Source of the DNA: DSVZ01 sp964568145
GTDB lineage: Bacteria > Verrucomicrobiota > Verrucomicrobiia > Limisphaerales > J093
Length of the DNA stretch: 64,000 bases
Direction of reading: 5' to 3'
Assembly: GCA_964568145.1 (NCBI GenBank)
Contig: CAZMOZ010000011.1
Location: forward strand, 62,001-126,000
Shown: positions 39,947 through 49,043 of the stretch, piece after piece
Numbering within the stretch: the first letter of the stretch is position 1
How the letters are laid out: every line of letters begins with the position of its first letter
Notes under the pieces: model-generated
Seen by the model: the letters and a program-made list of their open reading frames with translations, nothing else
What the model was told of the DNA's origin: nothing
Databases searched by the model: none
Translations under genes and position numbers: made by a program

Positions 39947-41266
39947 TCAGGAATAGAGGGCGAGAAACTGGCTGCGCAACTCGGCCTCCCGTTCCGGCAC
40001 GCGCTGGCGCAATTCGGCGGGGCGCAGCGCGCCGTGTTGAAAGCGGCGTTTCGGGAACACCGGCATGTCCAGGCCCGTGATGGCCTTGACGCCGCGCGAC
40101 ACAATCTCGCCTTTCAGCGCGTACAGCTTCTCGACCGACATCCCGGTTAACTCGATGAACGGAATCCCTTCCGCGATCTCGATCACGTTCGGGCGCGTGA
40201 AGGGGCTGAAGCTCTCGAACCTGTGATGCCGCGTGGCCGCGTAGGTGCGGGTGTAGCTCCGGCTCAGGCCGCCGCTGTAGGTGAGCGAGTGCTTGAACTT
40301 CCCCACGCCCCAGCCTTCCTGGTAGAGCATCAGGTTGTTTACCACGCTGCGGATGGTCAGCTCGGGATTCTCTTCAATAGGGTAGTCCTTCAGGTTCTCG
40401 TCGCCGCCGTCGCCGTCAATGAGATACCTCCATCGCGGGTAGCGGGCGCGTATGCCGCGGCACAGGGCCAGCACCATGGAGGCCGCCTCCACGTCGAGCG
40501 GCTTGTAGTCCTCCACCACGCGGATGGTCTCGGCCACGTCGAGGCTGGAGAGGTCCGCCTCAATCGGCTCCAGGAAGAGGCCGAGTCCGAGCCGCTCCAG
40601 GAACTCGCCGGCTTGGTGCAAATCCGGCCCGTCGCCGAAGCTCAACGTGAACGCCTTGAGCCGAGACGGATTCAGTCCCAGTTTGCGCAGGACGTGGTAG
40701 GTGGTGAGGAACACCGCGCCGCTGTCAACGCCGCCAGAGAAGCACGCACCCACCGGCTCGCGCTCCTGCACGCTGCGGAGCCACTTGGCGATTTCGTCCG
40801 CCAATGCGCCAATGTAGGCGCGCCCGATTTCGTCCAGGTCGGTCGAGAGCCGGTTCCGCGCCGGCGTGAAGAAGCGCGTGTAGCTGGGTGCCGGGTCAGG
40901 ACAGCCGATCAACTGCAGTTCCACGACGTGGTGCGCCGGCACCATGCGCGTGTAACTGGGATGGAACTGACCGTCCAGCCCCTCGGACTTGAGCCACGCG
41001 AAGATGGCGTCCATCCGGTCGGCCACAATGAGCGCCGGACCGTCCTCGCGTTTGGCGAGGAAGTAGCGCATGGGCCGGTCCAGGGAGCGGGCCATGCGCA
41101 CGGTCTGGCCGTGGCGGGCGAGCAGGGCGAAGGAGCCTTCGATCGCGCGCACCGCCTCGGGCGGGCCGTGCAGGATGCGCCGGCGGGCTTCTTCAACGGT
41201 GAGGTTGAGGAGGTGGTTGTTGGCGGGATCGAGCAGATTAACAATGCGTTCGATGTAAGCGTTCAT
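39947..41266 (-). CDS. Asparagine-synthetase-like amidotransferase lacking the glutaminase cysteine
   Basis: 439 residues from the ATG at 41266. The C-terminal half is the ATP-pyrophosphatase synthetase domain (CFSGGVDSGAVFLTTYHVL, ~190; LIDGDGGDENL, ~300). The N-terminal ~170 residues look like a shortened glutaminase-type domain but begin Met-Asn-Ala, with no Cys at position 2, so glutamine cleavage is unlikely. Ammonia or another nucleophile would be needed; beta-lactam-synthetase-like ring closure is another possibility for such enzymes. Paired with the radical SAM gene downstream. The substrate is unknown. Confidence 0.78.
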   Translation of the reverse strand: MNAYIERIVNLLDPANNHLLNLTVEEARRRILHGPPEAVRAIEGSFALLARHGQTVRMARSLDRPMRYFLAKREDGPALIVADRMDAIFAWLKSEGLDGQFHPSYTRMVPAHHVVELQLIGCPDPAPSYTRFFTPARNRLSTDLDEIGRAYIGALADEIAKWLRSVQEREPVGACFSGGVDSGAVFLTTYHVLRKLGLNPSRLKAFTLSFGDGPDLHQAGEFLERLGLGLFLEPIEADLSSLDVAETIRVVEDYKPLDVEAASMVLALCRGIRARYPRWRYLIDGDGGDENLKDYPIEENPELTIRSVVNNLMLYQEGWGVGKFKHSLTYSGGLSRSYTRTYAATRHHRFESFSPFTRPNVIEIAEGIPFIELTGMSVEKLYALKGEIVSRGVKAITGLDMPVFPKRRFQHGALRPAELRQRVPEREAELRSQFLALYS

Positions 41267-41351
41267 GGTTGTGAGATGCGCGGGGAATTTAGGGCGGCGC
41301 ACGGCGAGATCAAACAAAGAAGCCCGGCGAGTTGCGTGAGTTCGGGCCGGA

Positions 41352-44300
41352 TCAGGGTTGCGCGCCGGCCGGCACGGACCCGCGGTCCAAAACCGCCCGC
41401 TTGGCGAAGAACTTCTGGTAGATGAACGACACCACCATCAGGACCACGGCCAGGCCGATCAGCGAACCGATGCGGTACAAGCCGCCCAGCCGCCAGAGAT
41501 CGTGGAGGAACAGCTTCACGATGGTCGCCACCAGCAGGCCCATGCCCGCGTAACGCGCGCCGCGCCGGCCGGTCTTGAAGCCGACCGCCAGCAGCAGGAA
41601 CGCGTACAAGCCCCAGGCGAGGGAGTACGTCATGTCCTGCCCGAAGCTCGCGTTAAACTGGAACGTCAGGCTGGTGCCGGTGGAGAACCAGTCGGCGATC
41701 TCGATGTTGAGGAGCAGGAACCCCAGGACGCCGCCCAGCGTGTACAGGAGCGGCGGCGCCTGGACGCCCCGGACCCGGTCGCGCGGCAGCGCGAGCAGGC
41801 GCGCGCCCGCCAGCAGGCAAGCGGTCACGATGCCGTAGCTGTACAGGAACCAGTTGAAGATGCGCGTCTCGCTGCGCGGGTGGTAGTCGAACACGGCCGG
41901 GTTCAACGCCAGCCGCGCGAACGCCACGAGCAGCAACGCCACGCCCACGGCGCGCAGGCCCGGATGCGGCACGCGGTGGAACAGCCACAGCAGCGCCGCG
42001 CCTTCGAGCGCCCAGGCCACGGTGAGCCATTGCTTGTCGAGCTGGATCGGGAAGATCAGCGTGATGAAGAACAGCGTGCTGCCGCCAAACCACGCCAGCA
42101 GCCGCAGGCGGTTGGAATCCCCGGCGGGCCAGCCCCGCGCAACCACCGCCAGCGCGACGGCCATCGGCACCGCGAACGCCGCCGGCAGCAGGCCCATCAC
42201 GTCGTTTGGCCAAGCGAGCTTCACCGCCCGGTACACCAGGAAGAAGTGCAGCGGCCCGGCGAGCGCCGAGGTCGCCCACGGCAGGATGCGTTGCGTGAAC
42301 GCCGTCCGGAACAGGAACGGGAATCCCGCGAACAGCACGGTGAAGCCGACGTTCCAGGCCACCGTGACGCCCGCCGTCTCCCGCGTGAACCGCGCGCCGT
42401 GCCAGACGTATTCCAGCGCGAGCACGCACGCCAGCGCCACCGGCGCGAGGATGTCGAGGCCGGGTTTCCGCGCCAGCACCAGCAGCAGCACGACCAGCAG
42501 CAGCGCCAGGCCAAAGACCGGCGTGGGATTGACCAGCGGCAGACGCGCCACGGCCATGACGAGCAGCAGAAACGGCAGGACGGCGGAGAACGCCGGCACC
42601 TGGGCGAGCACGGCGGTTCGGTCGCCCTTGAGATTCAGCCAGCCGGCGGCGGCCGACTTGGAAATGTCGCCGCCCGCGGCGGCTTCCAGTTTTGCCAGAA
42701 TCCGTTCGCCGAAGCCCAGGCCGACGATGAAGAAGAACACGGCAAAGCCGCCGGCGACGATCAACAACTCCGGCAACGTCACCAGCGTCGCCGGCGCGCC
42801 CGCCAGCCAGACCGCGGTGACGACGACGGTCAACACCACCATCGCCAGCACGCCCAGCGCGGCGCCGGTGAGCAAGGCGAGGCCGATCGCCAGCACGTCC
42901 ACGAGCAGCACCACCGGCCACACCAGCCACGGCACCGCGAGTTCCTGCAACATCGGCATCATGACCAGCAACAACGCCAGCGGCGGGAACAGATGCCCGA
43001 TCCACAGCGGCGCGGCGCCGGGCCGGACGCGTTGCAGCACGATCGGGAACAACGTGTGCAGCACGGCGAAGCCAAGGTAGCCGGCGAGCGCCCAGTTCAG
43101 CAGCTCCGGCGTCAGCCGGGCGGCGGTCCACGCCGCGAGCACGAGAAACGCCGCCGCTCCGGCGGCCGGATGCGCCAGCGCGTAACGCGGTTCGCGCCAG
43201 GCCAGCGCCAGCAGCGGGAGTTCCGCGACCAGAAGAAAGGCGAAGATCACGCCCGGCCGCGCCGCGAGGTCGGCGAGGTTCAGCAGCCAGAACGTGAAGG
43301 CAAAGGTCACGAACGGCAGCGCCGCCGCCGGGCCGGACACGTAGTCGTTCGACTGGCCGGAGCGCTTCGCCCATTCCACCGCGGCGAGGAACAGCGCGTT
43401 GAACACGCCAAAGATCGCCAGCGCGATGAACACCTTTTCCACGGTGAAGAACTTCGCCGCCCAGCCGACCTGCATCACCACGTTGCCCAGCGCCGCCAGC
43501 GCCACGAGGAAATGCCAGCGCCGCTTGAGCGCCACGGCCACGAGGCCGGCGTCGAGGAGGGCGATGTAGCCGAAGAGTCCGAGCGGATTGTCCACGCCGG
43601 TCGAGAGCAACGGCGGCGTGAGGAAGCCGCCGAGCAACCCGAGGATCGCCACCACCATCGCCGGCAGGCGCACGGCCAGCAAAAACGCCGCGGCGGTCAC
43701 CAGCACCATCAGCGCGAAGGAGGTCGCGTTGCCGATGAGCCGGTAGTAGGCGTGCGCGGCGAAGCTCACGGCGTACAGGATGACGACACCGGTGCCGCAC
43801 AAGGCGTGCGCGGTGACCGCGTATTCCTTGCGCCGCAGCAGCACGCCGCCAACCAGCAGGCCCAGGCCGACCAGGTAGCCGCTGGCCACGCGGGTCGTCG
43901 GCGAAATCCAGCCCTGGTCGAACGAGTACTTCACAAAGAACGCGACGGCGAGAAACAGCGCGAACCCGCCGATCCACGCGAACAGTTTCACGCCCATGAA
44001 CTGCTCCCAATTGATCGCCGGCCTGGACGGCGGCGCGGTCTTCTCCGGGGCAAACCGGACCGCGGGCGCCGGTTCCCGGGCCGCGCAGGCCGCCACGCCC
44101 AAAGCCGTTGGCGCCGCGGCATACGCCGGGGCGGTCACGGGCGGCGTGACCTTTGGCGGCGGCGAAACCGGCGGTGGCGTGGGCGGCGAAACCGGCGGCG
44201 TCACGGGCGGCGCCGGAGCCGCGGCCCCAAGCGGCGCTGCCGGTTCAGCGACCCGGCGGGCGGCGAGGAGTCCTTCCACCGCGGCCGGCGCGGTTGCGCG

Positions 44301-44471
44301 GGGCGCGGTCGTCTCCGTGCGTTCCCGGGCCGCCGGTTCCACCTTCGCCTTCAAACGGGCCAGATCATCTTCGAGCCGGCGGACCCGTCCGCGCAGGACG
44401 CTGATGGCAATCGGGGCGTAAAGGATCAAGCCCAGCAAAGCCAGGGGGATCAGAATGAGAAAGGCGTCCAT
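41352..44471 (-). CDS. DUF2339 polytopic membrane protein
   Basis: 1039 residues. A single N-terminal helix and short coiled coil (LRGRVRRLEDDLARLKAKVE) are followed by a Pro/Ala/Thr-rich linker (~55-150) and then about 25-28 membrane segments to the end. WEQFMGVKLFAWIGGFALFL and SYLVGLG-like first helices, as well as LVAVALKRRW and ALEGAALLWLFHRV, are typical of DUF2339. The family has no established function; transport or envelope roles have been proposed. Stands alone in the minus direction. Confidence 0.85.
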   Translation of the reverse strand: MDAFLILIPLALLGLILYAPIAISVLRGRVRRLEDDLARLKAKVEPAARERTETTAPRATAPAAVEGLLAARRVAEPAAPLGAAAPAPPVTPPVSPPTPPPVSPPPKVTPPVTAPAYAAAPTALGVAACAAREPAPAVRFAPEKTAPPSRPAINWEQFMGVKLFAWIGGFALFLAVAFFVKYSFDQGWISPTTRVASGYLVGLGLLVGGVLLRRKEYAVTAHALCGTGVVILYAVSFAAHAYYRLIGNATSFALMVLVTAAAFLLAVRLPAMVVAILGLLGGFLTPPLLSTGVDNPLGLFGYIALLDAGLVAVALKRRWHFLVALAALGNVVMQVGWAAKFFTVEKVFIALAIFGVFNALFLAAVEWAKRSGQSNDYVSGPAAALPFVTFAFTFWLLNLADLAARPGVIFAFLLVAELPLLALAWREPRYALAHPAAGAAAFLVLAAWTAARLTPELLNWALAGYLGFAVLHTLFPIVLQRVRPGAAPLWIGHLFPPLALLLVMMPMLQELAVPWLVWPVVLLVDVLAIGLALLTGAALGVLAMVVLTVVVTAVWLAGAPATLVTLPELLIVAGGFAVFFFIVGLGFGERILAKLEAAAGGDISKSAAAGWLNLKGDRTAVLAQVPAFSAVLPFLLLVMAVARLPLVNPTPVFGLALLLVVLLLVLARKPGLDILAPVALACVLALEYVWHGARFTRETAGVTVAWNVGFTVLFAGFPFLFRTAFTQRILPWATSALAGPLHFFLVYRAVKLAWPNDVMGLLPAAFAVPMAVALAVVARGWPAGDSNRLRLLAWFGGSTLFFITLIFPIQLDKQWLTVAWALEGAALLWLFHRVPHPGLRAVGVALLLVAFARLALNPAVFDYHPRSETRIFNWFLYSYGIVTACLLAGARLLALPRDRVRGVQAPPLLYTLGGVLGFLLLNIEIADWFSTGTSLTFQFNASFGQDMTYSLAWGLYAFLLLAVGFKTGRRGARYAGMGLLVATIVKLFLHDLWRLGGLYRIGSLIGLAVVLMVVSFIYQKFFAKRAVLDRGSVPAGAQP

Positions 44472-44861
44472 GATCGTCAGGCGTTGAGGTTGGGCGGCAT
44501 TGGTTTTCCGGCCATCACGCGGCGAACGTAACCGGTTGCCCCGCCACGGACTAATCGAAAAACCCGGGGTGCGGATTCAGGCCGTCAATGACCGCGCCCT
44601 TTCGGCGCGTGACGCGAAGCGAGCAGAAACGAGCGGGTGGCGGAAATTCGCGAAGCGCACGTGATGGCGGGTGTTGGCGCCAGCCCAAACACAGCGTCCA
44701 GCGAAGTCCACTTCGGTCTCGAAAGGCGAAGGCGCGACAGGCACCTTGCCCGGCATGTCAGCCAGCGGGCAACGGCGTCGTTGCGGCACACACCGGCTTT
44801 TCCCGGTGTTCCCCGGCCCGTGCCGTTCCGCAACTGATTTCGCAGAGTCAAGAGACGTGTC
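44472..44861. other. Intergenic stretch between divergent genes
   Basis: No gene. It must hold promoters for the DUF2339 gene and the phosphatase-like gene, but I see no clear boxes. Open frames here are shadows. Confidence 0.5.
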
Positions 44862-46337
44862 ATGCGCCGCACCGCCGTCCTGAACATCGCGGGCCTCAGC
44901 GAGGCTTTGATCGGCGAGCACACGCCGCACCTGCGGCGGTTCCGCGACGCGGGGTCGTTCGCGCGCATCGCCCCGGCGTTTCCGGCGGTGACCGGCACCG
45001 CGCAATCCAATTACCTCACCGGCCGGCCACCGCGCGATCACGGCATCGTGGGCAACGGCTGGTATCATCGCGAACTCGCGGAGGTGCATTTCTGGAAGCA
45101 ATCCAACCACCTCGTGACCGCGCCCAAGCTCTGGGAGGACCTGCGCGCGCGCGCGCCATCCTTCACCTGCGCGAAGCTGTTTTGGTGGTTCAACATGTAC
45201 TCGAGCGCGGACTACTCGATCACCCCGCGGCCGATGTACCCCGCCGATGGCCGGAAGGTGTTCGACATCTACACCCGGCCGGCCCGGATACGTCACGATA
45301 TCCAGCGCGACCTCGGGCCGTTTCCCTTCGCCACGTTCTGGGGACCGGCGGCGGGCGTGAACTTGCCGCCAGGCGCGGCGGATGCGGCCACGCGCTGGAT
45401 CGCCGAATCGGCGAAGTGGATCGAGGAAAAGTACCGGCCCACGCTGAACCTCGTGTACCTGCCGCACCTGGACTACAACCTCCAGCGCCGCGGCCCGTTC
45501 GCCCCCCACCCCGCACCTCGTACCCCGCACCTCGAGCCCGAATCTTCGACTTCCGGCCTCCGGCAACCGGCGGCCACGATCCTTCCCGACCTCGGCGCCA
45601 TTGACGCCGTTGCGGGCGATCTCATCGCCTACTTCGAGCAGCGGGGCGTGCAGGTGGTCATCCTGTCCGAGTACGGCCTCACGAACGTGGACCGGCCGAT
45701 CCATCTGAACCGGCTGTTCCGCCGGCAGGGCTGGCTGGCCGTGCGCGAGGAACTCGGCCGCGAGCTGTTGGACGCCGGGGCCAGCGAAGTCTTCGCCGTG
45801 GCGGATCATCAAGTCGCCCACATCTACCTGAACAACCCGAAGCTCGCCGGCGTGGTGCGCGACTTCGTGGAACTCGAGCCGGGCGCCCGCGCGCTCGGAC
45901 CCGCGGAAAAGGCGGCCGCGGGCATTGACCACCCGCGCGCGGGCGACCTCATCGCCGTGGCGCCGGAGAACGCGTGGTTCACCTATTACTACTGGCTGGA
46001 CGACGCGGTGGCGCCGGACTTCGCGCGCACGGTGGACATCCACCGCAAGCCCGGCTACGACCCGGTCGAGCTGTTCACCGACCCCGCGTTCTCGCCGCTG
46101 GCGCTCAAGGCCAGAGTCGCGTGGCGGCTGCTGCAAAAGCGCCTCGGCTTCCGGATGCTCATGGACGTGATCCCGCTCGACGCCACGCTGGTGAAGGGCT
46201 CGCACGGTGCCCGGCCGACGCGTGAGGCCGACTGGCCGGTGCTGCTGACGGCCTGGCCCGGCGAACTGCCGACGGGGCCGGCGGAGTCCACGGAGGTTTA
46301 CTGGATTCTGCGGCGCCTGATCGCCACGGGCGGCTGA
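44862..46337 (+). CDS. Alkaline-phosphatase-superfamily (nucleotide pyrophosphatase/phosphodiesterase-like) protein
   Basis: 491 residues. The nucleophile Thr lies in APAFPAVTGTAQSNYLTGRP (~45), followed by RDHGIVGNGWYHRE, typical of the NPP-like branch. Metal ligands are visible in YLPHLDYNLQR (~208), VVILSEYGLTNVDRPIHLN (~268) and the late GSHGARPTREADWPVL (~448). It is expected to hydrolyse phosphodiester or phosphate bonds; no signal peptide is seen, so it is probably cytoplasmic. Between YNLQRRG and LGAIDAVAGDL there is an in-frame repeat insertion. Confidence 0.85.
   Translation: MRRTAVLNIAGLSEALIGEHTPHLRRFRDAGSFARIAPAFPAVTGTAQSNYLTGRPPRDHGIVGNGWYHRELAEVHFWKQSNHLVTAPKLWEDLRARAPSFTCAKLFWWFNMYSSADYSITPRPMYPADGRKVFDIYTRPARIRHDIQRDLGPFPFATFWGPAAGVNLPPGAADAATRWIAESAKWIEEKYRPTLNLVYLPHLDYNLQRRGPFAPHPAPRTPHLEPESSTSGLRQPAATILPDLGAIDAVAGDLIAYFEQRGVQVVILSEYGLTNVDRPIHLNRLFRRQGWLAVREELGRELLDAGASEVFAVADHQVAHIYLNNPKLAGVVRDFVELEPGARALGPAEKAAAGIDHPRAGDLIAVAPENAWFTYYYWLDDAVAPDFARTVDIHRKPGYDPVELFTDPAFSPLALKARVAWRLLQKRLGFRMLMDVIPLDATLVKGSHGARPTREADWPVLLTAWPGELPTGPAESTEVYWILRRLIATGG
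45504..45566. repeat. Repeat insertion in the phosphatase-like gene
   Basis: Units CACCCCGCACCTCGTACCCC and CGAATCTTCGACTTCCGGCC, translated as a Pro/Arg/Ser-rich loop near residues 215-235. Same style as leuS insertion 4. Confidence 0.8.
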
Positions 46338-46676
46338 GCGCGGGGAAATCCAAAGCGCCGTGGGTTCGTGTTTGCGTAAGACCGCACCCGTCGCCCGATC
46401 CGGCCTTGACGGGGTGGGGCGTGACTCTGTCGAGCCCCGGCTTCCCATTGCGGAATGCGGAACCTGCGGCGCGGGCATCTTCGGCGAGCTTCGCTTCCAC
46501 CTCGGATTTCGGACTTCGCGGCCGGGGGCCGCGCCGCCCGCGGCACGGCCCCCGGCGAGGTCGCCTGGGCCACTCCGGCCCGCCCGCCGCCCGCACGAAA
46601 CCGCGATGCGCCCCTCAATGTCGGGGGTTGGATTTTCGATTCGCCGCGGGGCTGGCCGCGTGCTAGAAGCCTTGCC
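46338..46676. repeat. Intergenic repeat upstream of the TatT gene
   Basis: No gene. About 46530-46665 resembles 62720-62841 in the same orientation: shared phrases CCCGCGGCACGGCCCCCGGC / CCCGCGGCGCGGCCCCGGC, GGGCCACT(C/A)CGGCCCGCCCG, GCACGAAA, GATGCGCCCC and GGGCTGGCCGCG. Both copies end just before a start codon. Confidence 0.75.
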
Positions 46677-47630
46677 GTGCGGCAATGCCTGTCCATCCTC
46701 CCGGTGCTGCGGACCGCCGCGCTGCTGGCCGGCCTGCTCGCGGCCGGCGCCGGCTGTTCGATCAAGAAGTTCGCCGTGAACAAGGTGGGCGACGCGCTGG
46801 CCGGGGGCGGCACGACCTTCGCCAGCGACGACGACCCGGAGCTGATCCGCGCCGCGGTGCCGTTCAGCCTGAAGCTCATGGAGAGCCTGCTGGCGGAAAG
46901 CCCGCGGCACAAGGGCCTGCTCTTCGCCACGGCCAGCGGCTTCACCCAGTACGCCTACGCCTTCGTCCAGATGGACGCCGATGAACTGGAGGATAGCGAC
47001 CTGGCGGCCGCCACGGCGCTGCGCGCGCGCGCGCGGCGCCTTTACCTGCGCGCCCGCGACTACGGCCTGCGCGGGCTCGAAGCGCGCCACCGCGGCTTCC
47101 GCGCCACGCTGCAAACCAATCCTCCGGCCGCGGTGAAGCTGGCCCGCGCCCGGGACGTGCCGTTGCTGTACTGGACCGCGGCGTCGTGGGGCGCGGCGAT
47201 CGCGCTGTCCAAGGACAACCCAGACCGCGTGGCCGAGATTCCCCAGATGGAGGCGCTGATGGACCGCGCCTTCGCGCTCGAGCCGGACTGGGGCGAGGGG
47301 GCGATCCACACCTTTCTCATCACATACGAGATGGCGCGGCAGGGGGCGCCCGGCGACCCGGCCGGGCGCGCGCGCCGGCATTTCGAGCGGGCGGTGGCGC
47401 TGAGCGGCGGCAGACAGGCAGCGCCGTACGTTTCGTTCGCGGAGGCGGTGTGCGCGCAAACGCAGGATCTGAAGCAGTTCGACGCCCTCCTGGCGCAGGC
47501 GCTGGCGATTGACGCGGACGCCTTCCCGGATCAACGGCTGGTGAATCTGGTGATGCAGCGCCGGGCGCGCTGGCTCGCCGCCAAGCGCGAAGACCTGTTC
47601 CTCATTCCTGAACCCTCGCCCGCCCAGTGA
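46677..47630 (+). CDS. TRAP transporter TatT-component family lipoprotein
   Basis: 317 residues from GTG 46677. A lipoprotein signal (TAALLAGLLAAGAGC, lipidated Cys 27) is followed by an all-helical TPR-like protein with SGFTQYAYAFVQMDADELED, LLYWTAASWGAAIALSKDNP and ALMDRAFALEPDWGEGAIHT, all typical of the TatT (T-component) family. TatT proteins form a trimeric partner that docks TRAP substrate-binding proteins. It lies 13 bp before a DctP-like gene, the expected pairing. Confidence 0.87.
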   Translation: MRQCLSILPVLRTAALLAGLLAAGAGCSIKKFAVNKVGDALAGGGTTFASDDDPELIRAAVPFSLKLMESLLAESPRHKGLLFATASGFTQYAYAFVQMDADELEDSDLAAATALRARARRLYLRARDYGLRGLEARHRGFRATLQTNPPAAVKLARARDVPLLYWTAASWGAAIALSKDNPDRVAEIPQMEALMDRAFALEPDWGEGAIHTFLITYEMARQGAPGDPAGRARRHFERAVALSGGRQAAPYVSFAEAVCAQTQDLKQFDALLAQALAIDADAFPDQRLVNLVMQRRARWLAAKREDLFLIPEPSPAQ

Positions 47631-47643
47631 TGCCCAAGCCGCC

Positions 47644-48789
47644 ATGAGCAACCACCGTTTGCCCTTCGGTCCGGGAAGCGAAATTTCGCGGCCCAAAGCG
47701 CCCGCCGCGCGCTTAACTTCGTATCGTGGATCCGCCACGCGCTGGCTGGGATTGCTGCTGGCGGGTCTGACCTTTCTTGCGTTGCCGGCGCGCGCCATCG
47801 AGCGCGTGAAGCTGGCCACGCTGGCGCCCACCGGCAGTTCCTTCCACAAAAGCCTGCTCAACCTGCGCGAGGCCTGGCGCAAGGCCTCGAACGGCAACGT
47901 GGACCTGGTGATCTACGCCGACGGCAAGCTGGGCGCCGAAACCGACACGGTGGGTTTGATGGGCGTGAACTCGATCCAGGCCGCGATGCTGACCGGCGTG
48001 GGCCTGTCGGAGATCGAGCCCGGCGTGGCGGGCTTGCAGACGCTGCCGATGGGTTTCCACGATCTGGCCGAGGTGGATTACGTGGGCGCGAAGCTCCAGC
48101 CCAAGCTTGAGGCCCGGCTGGAGGCGAAGGGCTTCGTCGTGCTGTTCTGGTCGGACGCGGGCTGGGTGCGGTTTTTCAGCAAGAGACCGATCCAGCGGCC
48201 GGACGACCTGAAGAAGCTCAAGCTGTTCTCGTGGTCGGGCAGCGCGGACCAGTTGGAGATCTACCGTTCGGCAGGCTTTCAGCCGGTGTCGCTGGAGACG
48301 GCGGACATCCTGCCCGGCTTCCAGACCGGCCTGATCGAGGCGGCGCCGCTGCCGCCGGTCTTCGCCCTCGCCTCGCAGGTGGACACGCGCGCCCCGCACA
48401 TGCTCGACCTGAACTGGGCGCCGCTGGTCGGGGCGTGCGTCATCCGCAAAGCCACCTGGGACAAACTGCCGGCCAACGCCCGCGAGGAGATGCGCAAGGC
48501 CGCGCAGCAGGCCGGCCGGGAGATCAAGGACAACGGCCGCCGGGAATCGGACGACGCCGTGAAGGCCATGCAGAAGCGCGGGCTCACCGTGACGCCCGTG
48601 ACGCCGGCGATCGAGGCCGAATGGCGCGCCGCCGCCGAGGCCGCGTACCCGAAAATCCGGGGCAAGATCGTCCCGGCGGACATTTTCGACGAGGCTCTGC
48701 AACTGATCCGCGAGTACCGCGCCCAGCATCGCGGGGTTCACCAAAGGCGGATACCGCGCCCCCTCTCCCTTGGGAGAGGGTTGGGGTGA
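47644..48789 (+). CDS. dctP: TRAP transporter substrate-binding protein, DctP family
   Basis: 381 residues. A long N-terminus leads to a signal peptide (WLGLLLAGLTFLALPARA, ~34-51). The mature part has DctP-type features: IERVKLATLAPTGSSFHKSL, VDLVIYADGKLGAETD, KGFVVLFWSDAGWVRFFSKR (the substrate-contacting Arg region) and LKLFSWSGSADQLEIYRSAG. It binds a small solute, often an organic acid, in the periplasm. The last ~14 residues (RRIPRPLSLGRGLG) and the stop are encoded by a palindromic repeat. No DctQ or DctM genes follow. Confidence 0.87.
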   Translation: MSNHRLPFGPGSEISRPKAPAARLTSYRGSATRWLGLLLAGLTFLALPARAIERVKLATLAPTGSSFHKSLLNLREAWRKASNGNVDLVIYADGKLGAETDTVGLMGVNSIQAAMLTGVGLSEIEPGVAGLQTLPMGFHDLAEVDYVGAKLQPKLEARLEAKGFVVLFWSDAGWVRFFSKRPIQRPDDLKKLKLFSWSGSADQLEIYRSAGFQPVSLETADILPGFQTGLIEAAPLPPVFALASQVDTRAPHMLDLNWAPLVGACVIRKATWDKLPANAREEMRKAAQQAGREIKDNGRRESDDAVKAMQKRGLTVTPVTPAIEAEWRAAAEAAYPKIRGKIVPADIFDEALQLIREYRAQHRGVHQRRIPRPLSLGRGLG

Positions 48790-48927
48790 GGGCAAAGGCG
48801 GTGTTGCTCTTGTCCGGGTCATGCCATTTACCGAACTCTTGGCGCCGCGAACTACCGAGTTCATGTCTCGCGCGGAATGCTTGAGTCTTGTTCCCCCTCA
48901 CCCTGGCCCTCTCCCCTCGGGAGAGGG
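48759..48927. repeat. Two inverted palindromic repeats between convergent units
   Basis: CCCTCTCCCTTGGGAGAGGG followed by TTGGGGTGAGGG (48759-48792), and an inverted copy CCCCTCACCCTGG followed by CCCTCTCCCCTCGGGAGAGG (48893-48927). Each can form a strong hairpin and together they could pair over ~100 bases. Their place between convergent dctP and pstB suggests they act as transcription terminators. Confidence 0.85.
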
Positions 48928-49043
48928 AACCGCCAGCACGGCTTCGGGGGCTTCGGAAGTACGTCCTGCCAGCCCCGTCGCGGGTTTTCTCCGTGGACGG
49001 AAATTTCGTGCCGTTTCGCGGTGACCGTTTTCCGCCGGCCGGC

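Noticed and set aside
44577..47897. Open frame of 1106 codons on the minus strand opposite the phosphatase-like and TatT genes
   Set aside because: Same reason: repetitive Arg/Gly composition, and the plus strand is clearly coding.
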